A stretch of 64,000 nt of DNA, taken from contig NZ_QKYK01000001.1 in the NCBI RefSeq assembly GCF_003426815.1, positions 62,001-126,000 on the forward strand, read 5' to 3'. The notes under the pieces were generated by a model. That model worked only from the letters and a program-made list of their open reading frames with translations. It did not search any database and had not been told where the DNA came from. How positions within the stretch are numbered: the first letter of the stretch is position 1; each line of letters starts with the position of its first letter. The stretch comes from Desertimonas flava (lineage in GTDB: Bacteria; Actinomycetota; Acidimicrobiia; Acidimicrobiales; Ilumatobacteraceae). The translations under genes and the position numbers were made by a program. Positions 1 through 8,219 of this stretch are shown here, one piece after another.

Positions 1-656
1 GTCGCCAGCGCACGCTCCATCGGCTCGGTCTGGTTGGTGTGCACCACCGTGGCGGACTGATCGCCGAGCACGGCGAGGAACCCGGGCTGGCCGAGCGGAC
101 GGAACGTCGAGATGCGCGCCGCGTCGACGCTCGCCCCGTCTTCGCCCCACGCGAAGTACGGCGACGACTCGGTACCGATGGTGGTGAGATCGGCGGACCA
201 GACGGGATCGCTCTCCAGGGCGCCGACCACGTCGGAAGGGGAGGCACTGGTTGCGACGACCACGATGTTGCTGGGCGGATCGACGACCGCGATCTCCTGC
301 AGCAAGTGTTGGAACGCGAAGCCCACCTCGGACAACGGGTCCTGCTCCGGCAGGCGGTTGCCGAACATGATCGGCGGTTGTGGGAACGTGTCGATCCACG
401 CGATGTCATGGAACGCCGCGAGGCGGTCGTCCGCATCGCCGTCGACGCCGGCCCGGCGCCAGAGCGCCTCGATGTCGGTGTACTGGATCGTCATCGAGCC
501 GCCGAGCACGGCGGCGTCCTCCGGCATGAGCTGCAGCATCCGTGCGAACGGGGTGGTGTCGCCGACGGTGGTGGTGACGAAATCCCGGGCTCCGGCGGCC
601 GTGGCCATCGTCGATGCCGCCAGCGCTCCCGCAGCGATCGCCAAAGGAATCTTCAT
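1..656 (-). CDS. Secreted protein of unknown function (partial, runs off left edge)
   Basis: This frame is open on the minus strand from an ATG at 654-656 to the window edge, giving at least 218 residues without a stop. The start MKIPLAIAAGALAASTMATA looks like a Sec signal peptide with a short basic n-region and an Ala-rich h-region ending in an AxA-like site. The mature part is acidic with Asp/Pro turns and no metal or catalytic motif that I recognise. It is divergent from the DUF1353 gene across 65 bases holding a perfect 16-bp palindrome. The product is probably exported; its function is unknown and its C-terminus is not visible. Confidence 0.75.
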   Translation of the reverse strand, partial: MKIPLAIAAGALAASTMATAAGARDFVTTTVGDTTPFARMLQLMPEDAAVLGGSMTIQYTDIEALWRRAGVDGDADDRLAAFHDIAWIDTFPQPPIMFGNRLPEQDPLSEVGFAFQHLLQEIAVVDPPSNIVVVATSASPSDVVGALESDPVWSADLTTIGTESSPYFAWGEDGASVDAARISTFRPLGQPGFLAVLGDQSATVVHTNQTEPMERALA

Positions 657-668
657 GCGGCAGAGTTC

Positions 669-684
669 TACCGGTCGACCGGTA
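669..684. promoter_or_regulatory. 16-bp perfect palindrome, candidate operator
   Basis: TACCGGTCGACCGGTA is a perfect inverted repeat in the 65-bp space between two divergent starts (656 minus, 722 plus). Length and symmetry suit a TetR-type dimer site, but no regulator gene is adjacent, so the binding protein is unknown. Confidence 0.4.
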
Positions 685-721
685 AGAATCGCCGGTCGGA
701 GCGGAGCAGAGGGGGATGACG

Positions 722-1642
722 ATGTCAGAGCAGGTGGACGAGCCGCCGCCGGACGACTGGGCACAGGAAGGTCCTTGGAACCCGTGGCCCGTCGCGCCAG
801 GCTTCGAGGTCAGGTCGGAATGGCTCGGACTCGTCCAGGTGAACCGCAAGGAGTTCGCCGTGATGTCCGACTTCCGGTACAGCCACGACGAGGGTAAGGA
901 GCGCCTCGCGGCGCGGGTCGCCAAGCTCCACAAGCTCGACGACCAGGCCGCACGAGCGATGGTCGAGTCTGCCTCGCTGTTCAAGAGTCCACGAGACGGC
1001 GAGACCGAGCTCGTCGAAACCGATCTCGCGTCGATCCCTCCATTCGTCCGCTGGTTCGAGAACTCCTACGGGCTGCACACGCCGGCTGCGATCATCCACG
1101 ATGGGCTGATCCAGCCGACGCGTGACAGCGGGGCGCTGCAGAGCGACGCGTTGGCGGACTTCATGTTCTGGGAGATGATGCGTTCGGCGGGCGTCCCGTG
1201 GCTCAAGCGATCGATCATGTGGGCCGCCGTTTCCCTCCGCACGCGCTGGAAGCGCGGCGTCTCCGCCGCGGGCCTGGCCAAGAAGGCCGGTGTCATCCTC
1301 TGGCTGATCCTCGCCTGTTCCGGGATCGTCAGCTTCGTGTGGTCGCTCGGCTCGTCGGTGCTGGAGTGGGGCCACCCCGTGCCGCTCTGGGCCATGTACG
1401 TCTATTGGGCGCTCGGCTGGATCGCCGCCGCGGTGCTCTGGGGTCGCCAGTGGCGGGCCGGGTTGGTGGGCGGGCTCGCTGCGCTCTGGATCCTTCCACC
1501 TGCGGTGTTGGCCGGCGTCGGGGGGCTCTTCTATCTCGCCTTCGAAGGAGTGTTGCGACGGGACAGACGATGGATCGCCGCCTCGCTGCTCGCTGTCGCC
1601 GCGATCAGCGTCGGGGCGATCTGGCTCGACATCGCCACCTGA
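722..1642 (+). CDS. DUF1353-domain protein with C-terminal membrane segments
   Basis: This is a 306-residue protein. The first half carries the DUF1353 pattern: a DLASIPP stretch, then HTPAAIIHDGL, then an ALADFMFWEMMR segment. The second half adds about three hydrophobic segments (LILACSGIVSFVWSL, MYVYWALGWIAAAVLW, GLAALWILPPAVLAGVGGLF), so the domain is probably membrane-tethered facing the cytoplasm. DUF1353 is often phage-related, but no other phage gene is near. I prefer the ATG at 722 over the one at 716, because the purine-rich AGAGGGGG at 708-715 is well spaced only for 722. Molecular role is unknown. Confidence 0.75.
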   Translation: MSEQVDEPPPDDWAQEGPWNPWPVAPGFEVRSEWLGLVQVNRKEFAVMSDFRYSHDEGKERLAARVAKLHKLDDQAARAMVESASLFKSPRDGETELVETDLASIPPFVRWFENSYGLHTPAAIIHDGLIQPTRDSGALQSDALADFMFWEMMRSAGVPWLKRSIMWAAVSLRTRWKRGVSAAGLAKKAGVILWLILACSGIVSFVWSLGSSVLEWGHPVPLWAMYVYWALGWIAAAVLWGRQWRAGLVGGLAALWILPPAVLAGVGGLFYLAFEGVLRRDRRWIAASLLAVAAISVGAIWLDIAT

Positions 1643-1665
1643 CACGACCCAGCAGGCTCAGAATG

Positions 1666-1679
1666 CATCGTATATGATG
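1666..1679. promoter_or_regulatory. Near-palindromic AT-rich site, candidate operator/promoter of the amidohydrolase
   Basis: CATCGTATATGATG has symmetric arms (12 of 14 positions) around a TATA core, and is one of the few AT-rich spots in the area. It lies about 60 bases upstream of the amidohydrolase ATG. The symmetry resembles GntR/FadR-family operators; this is an inference only. Confidence 0.3.
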
Positions 1680-1737
1680 TGATCCGCGAAGGACCACCGG
1701 GGCCCTGGCATCACGAGCACGGAGAGACAGGCGAACC

Positions 1738-2943
1738 ATGAGCATCGCGCACGAACTGCTGGGTCCTGACTTCAAGATCATCGACTCCGACACCCACTTC
1801 ACGGAGCCGGCCGATCTGTGGACGAAGCGGGCACCAGCCAAGTACAAGGACCGCGTCCCGCTGGTGCGGCCCAACGCCGACGGCCTCAACAAGTGGTACG
1901 TCGACGGCCTCGAGCTGATGAACGCCGGCGCCGGCAGCATCATCGACAAGGACGGCGTCAAGACGAAGTTCTGGAACATCGACATGATGAACCACATCAC
2001 CGTCGACGAGGCGCACGCCGGTTCCTGGGACGTGTCCGCCCGCCTCGAGGTGATGGACGAGCAGGGTGTGTGGGCTCACATCGTCTACCCGAACGTCGCC
2101 GGCTTCGGCGCCGGCCGGCTGCTGAGGCTGGAGGATCGCGACCTCGCCTACGCGATCGTGCAGATCTACAACGACGCGGTCGCCGAGTGGCAGGCCGAGA
2201 GCAACGACCGCCTGCTGCCACAGATGCTCGTGCCGTTCTGGGACATGGACCACACGCTGGCCGAGATCCAGCGCTGCCACGACATGGGACTGCGCGGCAT
2301 GGCGATGAGCGGCGAACCCTTCAACGGCGGCCTGCCCGACCTCGGAAATCGCCATTGGGACCCGATGTACGAGCTGTGCAGCGAGCTCGACTTCCCGATC
2401 AACATCCACATCGGCTCGGGTGACAGCGGCGGCTCCGACCAGTTCCGCTCGATGTACGGCGCCCGCACGTGGGCGTCGCAGGACGCCCACCGGGCCTACG
2501 TCCTCATGTGCGTGCAGCTCGAGCTCACCAACTCGAACTTCCTCTCGAACCTCGTCACGAGCGACATCCTCGTCCGCTACCCGAAGCTCAAGTTCGTGTC
2601 GGTGGAGAGCGGCATCGGCTGGATCCCCTACGTCCTCGAGCGCACCGACTACCAGCTCCAGGAGGCACTGCCCGACGACCCGGCGCTGCAACGGCCCAGC
2701 GCGCAGGAGCTGTTCCGCCAGAGTGTCTACGCCACCTTCTGGTTCGAAGACTCCGCGCCGCGCCACTCGATCGCCGACGTCGGATTCGACAACGTGATGT
2801 TCGAGACCGACTTCCCACACCCGACGTGCCTCTACCCGAACCCCGTCGACTACGCGCTCGAGCGACTGAAGGAGCACGATGTCGAAGACATCAAGAAGGT
2901 GATGGGCGGCAACGCGGCGAAGCTCTACAAGGTCGCCGTCTGA
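1738..2943 (+). CDS. Amidohydrolase family 2 (TIM-barrel metal-dependent hydrolase)
   Basis: This 401-residue cytoplasmic protein has the amidohydrolase-2 layout: an N-terminal DSDTHFTEPADLW segment, where the family usually has a DxHxH-type metal site but the second His is Phe here; a central NIHIGSG strand with His; and a C-terminal FETDFPHPTCLYP segment with the Asp and His expected at the last barrel strand. Related proteins act as decarboxylases or hydrolases on aromatic or cyclic substrates; the substrate here cannot be read from sequence. GGAGAG lies 11 bases before the ATG. It is alone on this strand and converges on ktrA with 13 bases between stops. Confidence 0.85.
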   Translation: MSIAHELLGPDFKIIDSDTHFTEPADLWTKRAPAKYKDRVPLVRPNADGLNKWYVDGLELMNAGAGSIIDKDGVKTKFWNIDMMNHITVDEAHAGSWDVSARLEVMDEQGVWAHIVYPNVAGFGAGRLLRLEDRDLAYAIVQIYNDAVAEWQAESNDRLLPQMLVPFWDMDHTLAEIQRCHDMGLRGMAMSGEPFNGGLPDLGNRHWDPMYELCSELDFPINIHIGSGDSGGSDQFRSMYGARTWASQDAHRAYVLMCVQLELTNSNFLSNLVTSDILVRYPKLKFVSVESGIGWIPYVLERTDYQLQEALPDDPALQRPSAQELFRQSVYATFWFEDSAPRHSIADVGFDNVMFETDFPHPTCLYPNPVDYALERLKEHDVEDIKKVMGGNAAKLYKVAV

Positions 2944-2956
2944 CGGCGCCGTCGAG

Positions 2957-3670
2957 CTACGCGCGCCTCGCGAACGCCTCCGCGGCCGCCGTCTCGCCGG
3001 CCACCACGAGCAGGTCACCCCGGGCCAGAACCGTGTCGACCGTTGCGTAGGTGAACGACCCACCCGCAGGTTTCACGCACACCACGGTCACCCCGAACCG
3101 TTCGCGGACCGCTGAGTCGGCCAGTGTGCGCCCCACGAGCTCTTCCGGTACCGCCGTCTCCACCAGGGCGAACCGCTCGTCGAGCTGGAACCAGTCGAGG
3201 ATCCGCCCACCGATCATGTGGGCGACCTGGTGGCCCATGTCGTGCTCGGGGTAGACCACGTGGTGGGCGCCGACGCGCTCGAGGATCCGACCGTGCTGGC
3301 GGCTCACCGCCTTCGCCCACACCGACCGCACGCCGACTTCGTCGAGGGCTGCGGTGGCGAGGATGCTCGCCTCGAGGTCCGAACCCACGGCGACGATGGC
3401 ATGGGGCATCTCGTCGATCCCCAACTGGACGAGTGCCGCGGTGTTCGTGACATCGGCCTGGACGACGTGCGTGATGGTGGGGGAGTAGTACTGGACCGTC
3501 GACTCGCTGACGTCGACCCCGAGCACCTGGTATCCCAAGCGCACGAGCTCGGAGGCGAGCGCACCACCGAATCGGCCCAGACCGAGCACGGCGATCGACT
3601 CGCCCGGTTCTGCGCGCGCAGGGCCGCCGTGCTGGCCGAGGGTCCACTGGCGCCGCGACTTGTCACCCAA
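2957..3670 (-). CDS. ktrA: Potassium uptake regulatory protein KtrA/TrkA-type (RCK)
   Basis: This cytoplasmic gating subunit of a Ktr/Trk potassium system has a Rossmann RCK-N domain with the dinucleotide motif AVLGLGRFGGALA and an acidic residue at the end of beta-2 (LGVDVSE), followed by an RCK-C domain (VETAVPEELVGRTL). Its size, about 237 residues, is normal for KtrA. I chose a TTG start at 3670 because GGAGGAG lies 10 bases upstream and it overlaps the ktrB stop by a few bases, as in a coupled operon; a GTG at 3709 would add 13 residues. It is transcribed after ktrB. It presumably binds NAD(H) or ATP and opens KtrB. Confidence 0.9.
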   Translation of the reverse strand: MGDKSRRQWTLGQHGGPARAEPGESIAVLGLGRFGGALASELVRLGYQVLGVDVSESTVQYYSPTITHVVQADVTNTAALVQLGIDEMPHAIVAVGSDLEASILATAALDEVGVRSVWAKAVSRQHGRILERVGAHHVVYPEHDMGHQVAHMIGGRILDWFQLDERFALVETAVPEELVGRTLADSAVRERFGVTVVCVKPAGGSFTYATVDTVLARGDLLVVAGETAAAEAFARRA

Positions 3671-5018
3671 TGATGATCCGCTCCTCCGGGTGCCGATACA
3701 GACGTTCACGCGCTCGCAGAACGAGCGCGGCGAACAGGGTAGGTGGCCCGACCCGTCCGATGAACATGAGCCCCGTCACGAGGAGCTGGCCCGGGGTCGA
3801 CAGCAGGGGCGTGATACCCGTCGACAGTCCGACCGTGCCGAGCGCCGACACGGACTCGAAGACGACGTCGGACAGCTCGTGCGGCGTGAGCGCCAGCAGG
3901 ATCATCGACGACACCACGACACCTCCGACCGCCATCAGTGCAACGGTCAACGCCTGCCGTTGCACATCGGTCGGAACCCGTCGACGGAACACCTCGACAT
4001 CCCGCTCACCGCGGACCTCGGCCCAGATGACCCAGCCGAGGAGGGCGAACGTCGTCACCTTGACGCCGCCCGCTGTGGACCCGCTGCCACCTCCGATGAA
4101 CATCAAGATCATCGTCAGCAGATGTGACGTGTCGTTGAGCGACGCGGCATCCACGGAGTTGAAGCCGGCGGTGCGTGTCGTCACGCTGTGGAACAGGCCG
4201 TTGACCAGGGAATCACGTGTCGACAGCGGTCCGAGCGTGGAAGCGTTGGTCCATTCGAACGCGGCGAAGAGCAACCATCCCGACACGACGAGGACAACGG
4301 TCGTCGATACCGTCAACTTCGCGTGGAGATCCCACTGGCGGATGCGGCGACGACCGGACGCGATCTGGTGCCAGACGGGAAACCCCAATCCGCCGATCAC
4401 GATCGCCGCGGCGAGCGCGAGCAGGAGGATCGGGTCGTCCTGGAACCGCATCATGTTGTCGGGGAACAGCGCAAATCCCGCGTTGTTGAAGGCCGACACC
4501 GAGTGGAACACGGCGAGATAGGCGGCGCGCCCCAATGACTCGTCGTGACCGATCCAGAACCGCTGAAGGAGGACGGCGGCCACGCCCAGTTCGACACACG
4601 CCGTCATCGTGACGACGGCCTTCACCAACGAGGTGACGTCGCCGAGCCGCAGCGTTCCGGTCTGCGCGGCGGCGACGACGCGCTGACGAATCCCCAGGCG
4701 GCGACTCAACACGATGACGAGCAGCGACGACAGCGTCATGATGCCGAGTCCGCCGACTTGGATCAGACCGAGGATCACGGCTTGTCCGAAGCCGCTCCAG
4801 TGGCCCTCGGTGTCGATGACCGACAGCCCCGTCACGCACGTCGCCGACATCGCGGTGAACATCGCCGTGGTCAGGGGCGCTCGTCCTGAGCTCTGCGTCG
4901 AGATCGGCAATGACAGCAGCGCGGTACCCAACATGCTCGTGACAAAGAACGTCACGACGATGTACTGGGCGGGATGGCGGAGGGCGATCCGCCCGCCGCC
5001 CAACCATCGCGCGCTCAT
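3663..5018 (-). CDS. ktrB: Potassium transporter KtrB/TrkH family
   Basis: This 451-residue polytopic membrane protein of the Trk/Ktr/HKT superfamily has four pseudo-repeated pore loops with the expected filter glycines: SATCVTGLS, FNNAGFA, TTRTAGFNS and SALGTVGLSTG. These are the defining TxxGx positions for K+ selectivity. The long stretch IGGGSGSTAGGVKVTTF matches the gating-loop region. The start at MSARWLGG is preferred because the upstream in-frame extension to 5198 is Arg/Pro-rich and lacks membrane character. It is first in a two-gene operon with ktrA, overlapping it. Function is K+ uptake, possibly Na+-dependent as in known Ktr systems. Confidence 0.93.
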   Translation of the reverse strand: MSARWLGGGRIALRHPAQYIVVTFFVTSMLGTALLSLPISTQSSGRAPLTTAMFTAMSATCVTGLSVIDTEGHWSGFGQAVILGLIQVGGLGIMTLSSLLVIVLSRRLGIRQRVVAAAQTGTLRLGDVTSLVKAVVTMTACVELGVAAVLLQRFWIGHDESLGRAAYLAVFHSVSAFNNAGFALFPDNMMRFQDDPILLLALAAAIVIGGLGFPVWHQIASGRRRIRQWDLHAKLTVSTTVVLVVSGWLLFAAFEWTNASTLGPLSTRDSLVNGLFHSVTTRTAGFNSVDAASLNDTSHLLTMILMFIGGGSGSTAGGVKVTTFALLGWVIWAEVRGERDVEVFRRRVPTDVQRQALTVALMAVGGVVVSSMILLALTPHELSDVVFESVSALGTVGLSTGITPLLSTPGQLLVTGLMFIGRVGPPTLFAALVLRARERLYRHPEERIIIG

Positions 5019-5260
5019 CGTGTCGACTGCTCGTCGATGCGCCGGGCCGACGAGTCCCGTTCCTCGAAGCCACGAATCGGGAACGCCGCCATTCCGACAG
5101 CTTGGCTCACACACACCCGGCCGGGGCAGTTCCGAGCGCCGCCACGGCCATGCTGCTGGCCACCGCCCGGTCGCCGCCGACGCCCCCGCGTCCCACAACT
5201 GGTCGAAGGAGCTCGCCTCGTCCCGCGACCGCCAATCGGCCGTGGCACTAGATTGGACCC

Positions 5261-6358
5261 GTGCAACGAGGTCCGTGGCACCACATCGACGTGGTCACCA
5301 CTGACGACCTGCTGTCCCTGGACGGGGTCGCGGGGCCGTGCGTGTCGCTGTATTTGCCGACGCACCGGTACGGCCCTGACGTCCGGCAGGGACCCGTGGT
5401 CCTGCGCAACCAGCTGGCTGAGGTCCGCCGCGGCCTCGAAGGCTCGGGTTGGCGCCGCCCCGACATCGACGACTTCCTCGAGCCGCTCAACGGGCTCGTG
5501 AGCCAGGACGAGTTCTGGCAGTACCAGGGCGCGGGGCTGGCGTTGTTCCGCGCTCCCGACCTCGACGCCACCCATCGCCTGCCCCTCGACGTCGACGAGC
5601 ACGTCGACATCGGGGACTCGTTTCGAGTCGCTCCGCTCGTGCCGCTCGTGTCGGGGGACGGAGCGTTCTTCATCCTCGCTCTGAGCCAGAACGAGGTCCG
5701 ACTCTTCGAGGCGACGCGACAGCGGATCGGCGAGGTCGAACTGACTGGCGTTCCGAGGTCGATGGACGAGGCGCTCGCCCATGAGGACCCCGAACGCCAG
5801 CTCCAGTTCCGGTCGGCGGGGCAGGGCGCGGTGCAGTTCCACGGCCACGGTGCTGGCGACGAGGTGGACAAGGCCAGGCTCGAGCGCTACATCCGGGCGG
5901 TGGCCACCGGCATCGACGAACGCCTGCGTGGGTCTGGGGACCGGCCGCTCGTGCTGGCCTCCGTCGCGTACTACCTGCCGATCTTCAAGGCCGCCAGCAG
6001 CTACCGGGGGATCGTCGACGACTTGGTGGAGGGCAGCCCAGATGGACGACCCGTCGAGGACCTGCATCGCGACGCGTGGCAACTGGTCGAGTCCACGTTC
6101 ACCGGTGAGCGCGACCGCCTGGTCGCCCGCTATCGCGTGGCGGCTGGGACCGGCCTGACGTCGGCTGACCTGGACGAGATCGTCGACCGTGCCACCGAAG
6201 GACGAGTCGAGACGCTCTTCGTGGCACCCGACGCCCACGACGACCGTCGCGTCGACCAGGCGATCCTCGCCACGTTGCGCACCAACGGTCGGCTCTGGAA
6301 CACGACAGAGTCGCTCGACCGGACCGCCGGCCCGCTTGCCGCCCTCCTCCGTTACTGA
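5261..6358 (+). CDS. Bacterial eRF1-like (baeRF) domain protein
   Basis: This 365-residue soluble protein has the baeRF-family opening LDGVAGPCVSLYLPTHR with a following GP-x-Q stretch, a middle domain (AFFILALSQNEVRLFEA) and a C-terminal Rossmann-like segment ending RVETLFVA and a VDQAILATLRTNG helix, as in archaeal/eukaryotic eRF1 domains 2-3. Such proteins are thought to act on stalled or hibernating ribosomes; I see no GGQ motif, so classical peptide release is unlikely. A second, more distant relative lies at 8198-9208. The start at 5261 (GTG) is the first in the frame, after a 242-bp gap from divergent ktrB in which I see no other gene. Confidence 0.8.
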   Translation: MQRGPWHHIDVVTTDDLLSLDGVAGPCVSLYLPTHRYGPDVRQGPVVLRNQLAEVRRGLEGSGWRRPDIDDFLEPLNGLVSQDEFWQYQGAGLALFRAPDLDATHRLPLDVDEHVDIGDSFRVAPLVPLVSGDGAFFILALSQNEVRLFEATRQRIGEVELTGVPRSMDEALAHEDPERQLQFRSAGQGAVQFHGHGAGDEVDKARLERYIRAVATGIDERLRGSGDRPLVLASVAYYLPIFKAASSYRGIVDDLVEGSPDGRPVEDLHRDAWQLVESTFTGERDRLVARYRVAAGTGLTSADLDEIVDRATEGRVETLFVAPDAHDDRRVDQAILATLRTNGRLWNTTESLDRTAGPLAALLRY

Positions 6359-6594
6359 CCGCCGCGACGATCCCGACGGCAGCGGTTCGTCGTGAACCGC
6401 GAGCCGCGACCCTGGCCAAGCGTCCCGGCGTCGCCGCCCTGCAGGTACCCACCCACGACGTCGACGCCGTCGTCGAACGCGTCCGAACTGCCGGTGGCGA
6501 CCTCGTCAACGAGCCGGAACCGAGGTCGAAGGCGTCGCTCACGCTGGTGCATAGCGTCGGAGGTCCGTGCGGTCCGTGCGACGCTCGCCGTGCG
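6359..6594 (+). other. Gene-poor gap with a possible decayed VOC-like fragment
   Basis: No start, stop and ribosome site combine into a credible gene here. One plus-strand frame reads VPTHDVDAVVERVRTAGGD followed by LVNEPEPR, which resembles the DVDA...AGG part of glyoxalase/VOC proteins, and then loses similarity. I read it as a gene remnant at best. Confidence 0.25.
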
Positions 6595-6762
6595 TCAACA
6601 GTCCTCGCGGACGTTGTCGCTGCTGAACATGAGAGCGAACATCATCACCGTCGAGGTGGCGGTCATGGCCCCGAAGCGCACGTAGTGCCGTCGTTCCGTC
6701 CTCTTGGCGTCGTCTCGTCCAGTCTCGTGGAGATCGCCGCCGTTGGCGGTGTCGGTCGCCAT
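6595..6762 (-). CDS. Small membrane protein, apparently truncated, co-transcribed with the copper-storage gene
   Basis: This 55-residue ORF starts 4 bases after the copper-storage gene stop on the same strand. The N-terminal half is charged (GRDDAKRTERRHYVRFGAM), followed by a hydrophobic stretch TATSTVMMFALMF and an abrupt stop at SSDNVREDC. Full-length relatives that I recall continue with further membrane segments after a HYVRFxxM start, so this looks like a 5-prime remnant cut off in its first membrane helix. No function assigned. Confidence 0.45.
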   Translation of the reverse strand: MATDTANGGDLHETGRDDAKRTERRHYVRFGAMTATSTVMMFALMFSSDNVREDC

Positions 6763-6766
6763 GTCA

Positions 6767-7165
6767 CTATGCGCTGAGGAGCTGGTCGCAGGCGTGCTCG
6801 CAGCGCCGGCAGGCGTCGGCACACACGCGACAGTGTTCGTGCATGTCGGCGTGACGGTCGCACTCTTCGGCGCAGCGTCGGCAGGCATCCCGGCACGCGG
6901 TGAGCACCGCGCGAGTGAGCACGGCGTCGTAGCCGGCTTGGCGGGACAGCACCCGGGCGGTGGTGTCGCAGATGTCGGCACAGTTGAGATCGCTGGTGAT
7001 GCACCGGCGCAGGTCGGCCACCATCTCTTCACCGAGACACGCGTCGGCGCAGGCGGTGCAGGCCTGGGTGCAGTCGAGACAGGCGTCGATGCACGCCACG
7101 AGCGGGTCCGGGTCGAAGCCGAGCTGGCTTGGTGACGTGCGGAGCATCTGAGAGGCAACGGACAT
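6767..7165 (-). CDS. Four-helix-bundle copper-storage protein (Csp/DUF326-like)
   Basis: This 132-residue protein contains 18 cysteines, nearly all spaced three or four apart on predicted helices (ACIDACLDCTQACTACADAC near residue 24; CRDACRRCAEECDRHAD; CADACRRCEHAC). That is the pattern of Csp proteins, whose bundle core is lined with Cys and stores many Cu(I) ions. There is no Tat or Sec signal, so it should be the cytosolic Csp3-like form. AAGGAG sits 5 bases before the ATG, fixing the start. A 21-bp inverted repeat of CsoR type lies 23 bases upstream, implying copper induction. Confidence 0.88.
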   Translation of the reverse strand: MSVASQMLRTSPSQLGFDPDPLVACIDACLDCTQACTACADACLGEEMVADLRRCITSDLNCADICDTTARVLSRQAGYDAVLTRAVLTACRDACRRCAEECDRHADMHEHCRVCADACRRCEHACDQLLSA

Positions 7166-7187
7166 GGCAACTCCTTGGGGCTGTGGT

Positions 7188-7208
7188 CGGATACCGATTG
7201 GGTATCCG
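7188..7208. promoter_or_regulatory. CsoR-like inverted repeat upstream of the copper-storage gene
   Basis: CGGATACC-N5-GGTATCCG is a perfect 8-bp inverted repeat, 23 bases before the start of the Csp-like gene. The ATACC...GGTAT core resembles known CsoR copper-repressor operators. No csoR gene lies in the window. Confidence 0.5.
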
Positions 7209-7625
7209 CAGGCCCGAGCGGATATGCGGGTGGCATCAGCGAATCGCGGGCGTCCGGTGACCCGGCGCGCGGGATTGTGACAGGACTGCAACGTGGTTGT
7301 GGTTTCCGCCCTCGCTCGGACGGGAACCTAGAAGCATCACGTTGTTCTCGACTCGACCCGAGGGTGGGTTCCCGATCTGTCGGGCCGAGAGGAGACGCAG
7401 CGAATCGAGCGTTGCGTCGACCATGACGCGCAGTGACGGGAGGACCTCGATCGGAACGTCGGGTCCACTGGAGGTGATTTGCAGGATGGACGTTTTGTGG
7501 TGGCCGTTCACGTTGAAAGGGATGCGGGCTCGACCAGCAGCCCGGGTGACCGATCACGGCAGAATCGAGTCGACGAGATTCCGCTCGCTCGCGCTGATTG
7601 TGGACCGCTCGACGTCGGGACCGTC
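7209..7625. other. Intergenic region between divergent copper-storage and DUF421 genes
   Basis: This stretch of over 400 bases holds no ORF that I can support. It is somewhat less GC-rich than its surroundings. A minus-strand frame (7236-7511) could encode 91 residues but has no recognisable motif or ribosome site. It presumably holds promoters for both neighbours. Confidence 0.3.
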
Positions 7626-8219
7626 GTGACACCGTCGATGTGGTTCGACGGGTGGTCGAACGTGTGGCGGGTGATCGCCGTGGGTGCGGCGGCGTATCTG
7701 GTGATGGTGATCGAGTTGCGGGTTTCCGGCAAGCGCACGTTGGCAAAGATGAGTGCGTTCGATCTCGTCGTGACCGTTGCACTCGGATCGGTCCTGGCAA
7801 CGATCGCGTTGTCGCGTGATGTGTCGTTCATCGAGGGCAGTGTCGCGATCACATTGCTCGTCACCGCACAGTGGGCGGTGTCGTGGCTTTCCACACGCAC
7901 TCGATGGGCGGCTCGCGTCGTGCGGGCCGACGCGACGGCCGTGTTCCATCGCGGCGACTTCGACGACGAGGCGATGGCCCGGGCTCGCCTGCTTCGAGCC
8001 GAGGTCGACCAGGCGATCCGGGCAAGCGGGTATGGAGACCGCGAACGGATCGCTGCGGTCGTGCTCGAGACCGATGGCAGTCTCAGCGTCATCCCATTCG
8101 AGCGGTGCAGTAGCGGCACAGCTCTACCGAGCGACACGGCGAGAAGATCTCAGACAGGGGGCTCGCCCGTAGCCACCGACACGAAGGGAGACGACGAGTG
8201 GTGCCTCATGCAGACCTGA
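7626..8219 (+). CDS. DUF421 (YetF-like) membrane protein
   Basis: This protein of about 197 residues has an N-terminal three-helix membrane part (WRVIAVGAAAYLVMVIEL, DLVVTVALGSVLATIAL, GSVAITLLVTAQWAVSWL) and the DUF421 signature GKRTLAKMSAFDLVVTVALG, followed by a small cytoplasmic alpha/beta domain (ARARLLRAEVDQAIRASGYG, then VVLETDGSLSVI). I take the GTG at 7626 or ATG at 7638, just before the first hydrophobic segment. It overlaps the next gene by 22 bases, so the two are probably cotranslated. DUF421 proteins are linked to spore or stress functions in other bacteria; the mechanism is unknown. Confidence 0.82.
   Translation: MTPSMWFDGWSNVWRVIAVGAAAYLVMVIELRVSGKRTLAKMSAFDLVVTVALGSVLATIALSRDVSFIEGSVAITLLVTAQWAVSWLSTRTRWAARVVRADATAVFHRGDFDDEAMARARLLRAEVDQAIRASGYGDRERIAAVVLETDGSLSVIPFERCSSGTALPSDTARRSQTGGSPVATDTKGDDEWCLMQT

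Noticed and set aside
722-1642. Prophage remnant suggested by DUF1353
   Set aside because: No other phage gene, attachment site or composition change is nearby, and the protein has extra membrane helices.
6099-6542. Minus-strand gene overlapping the baeRF end
   Set aside because: It is Arg-rich, mirrors the baeRF coding frame and has no ribosome site.
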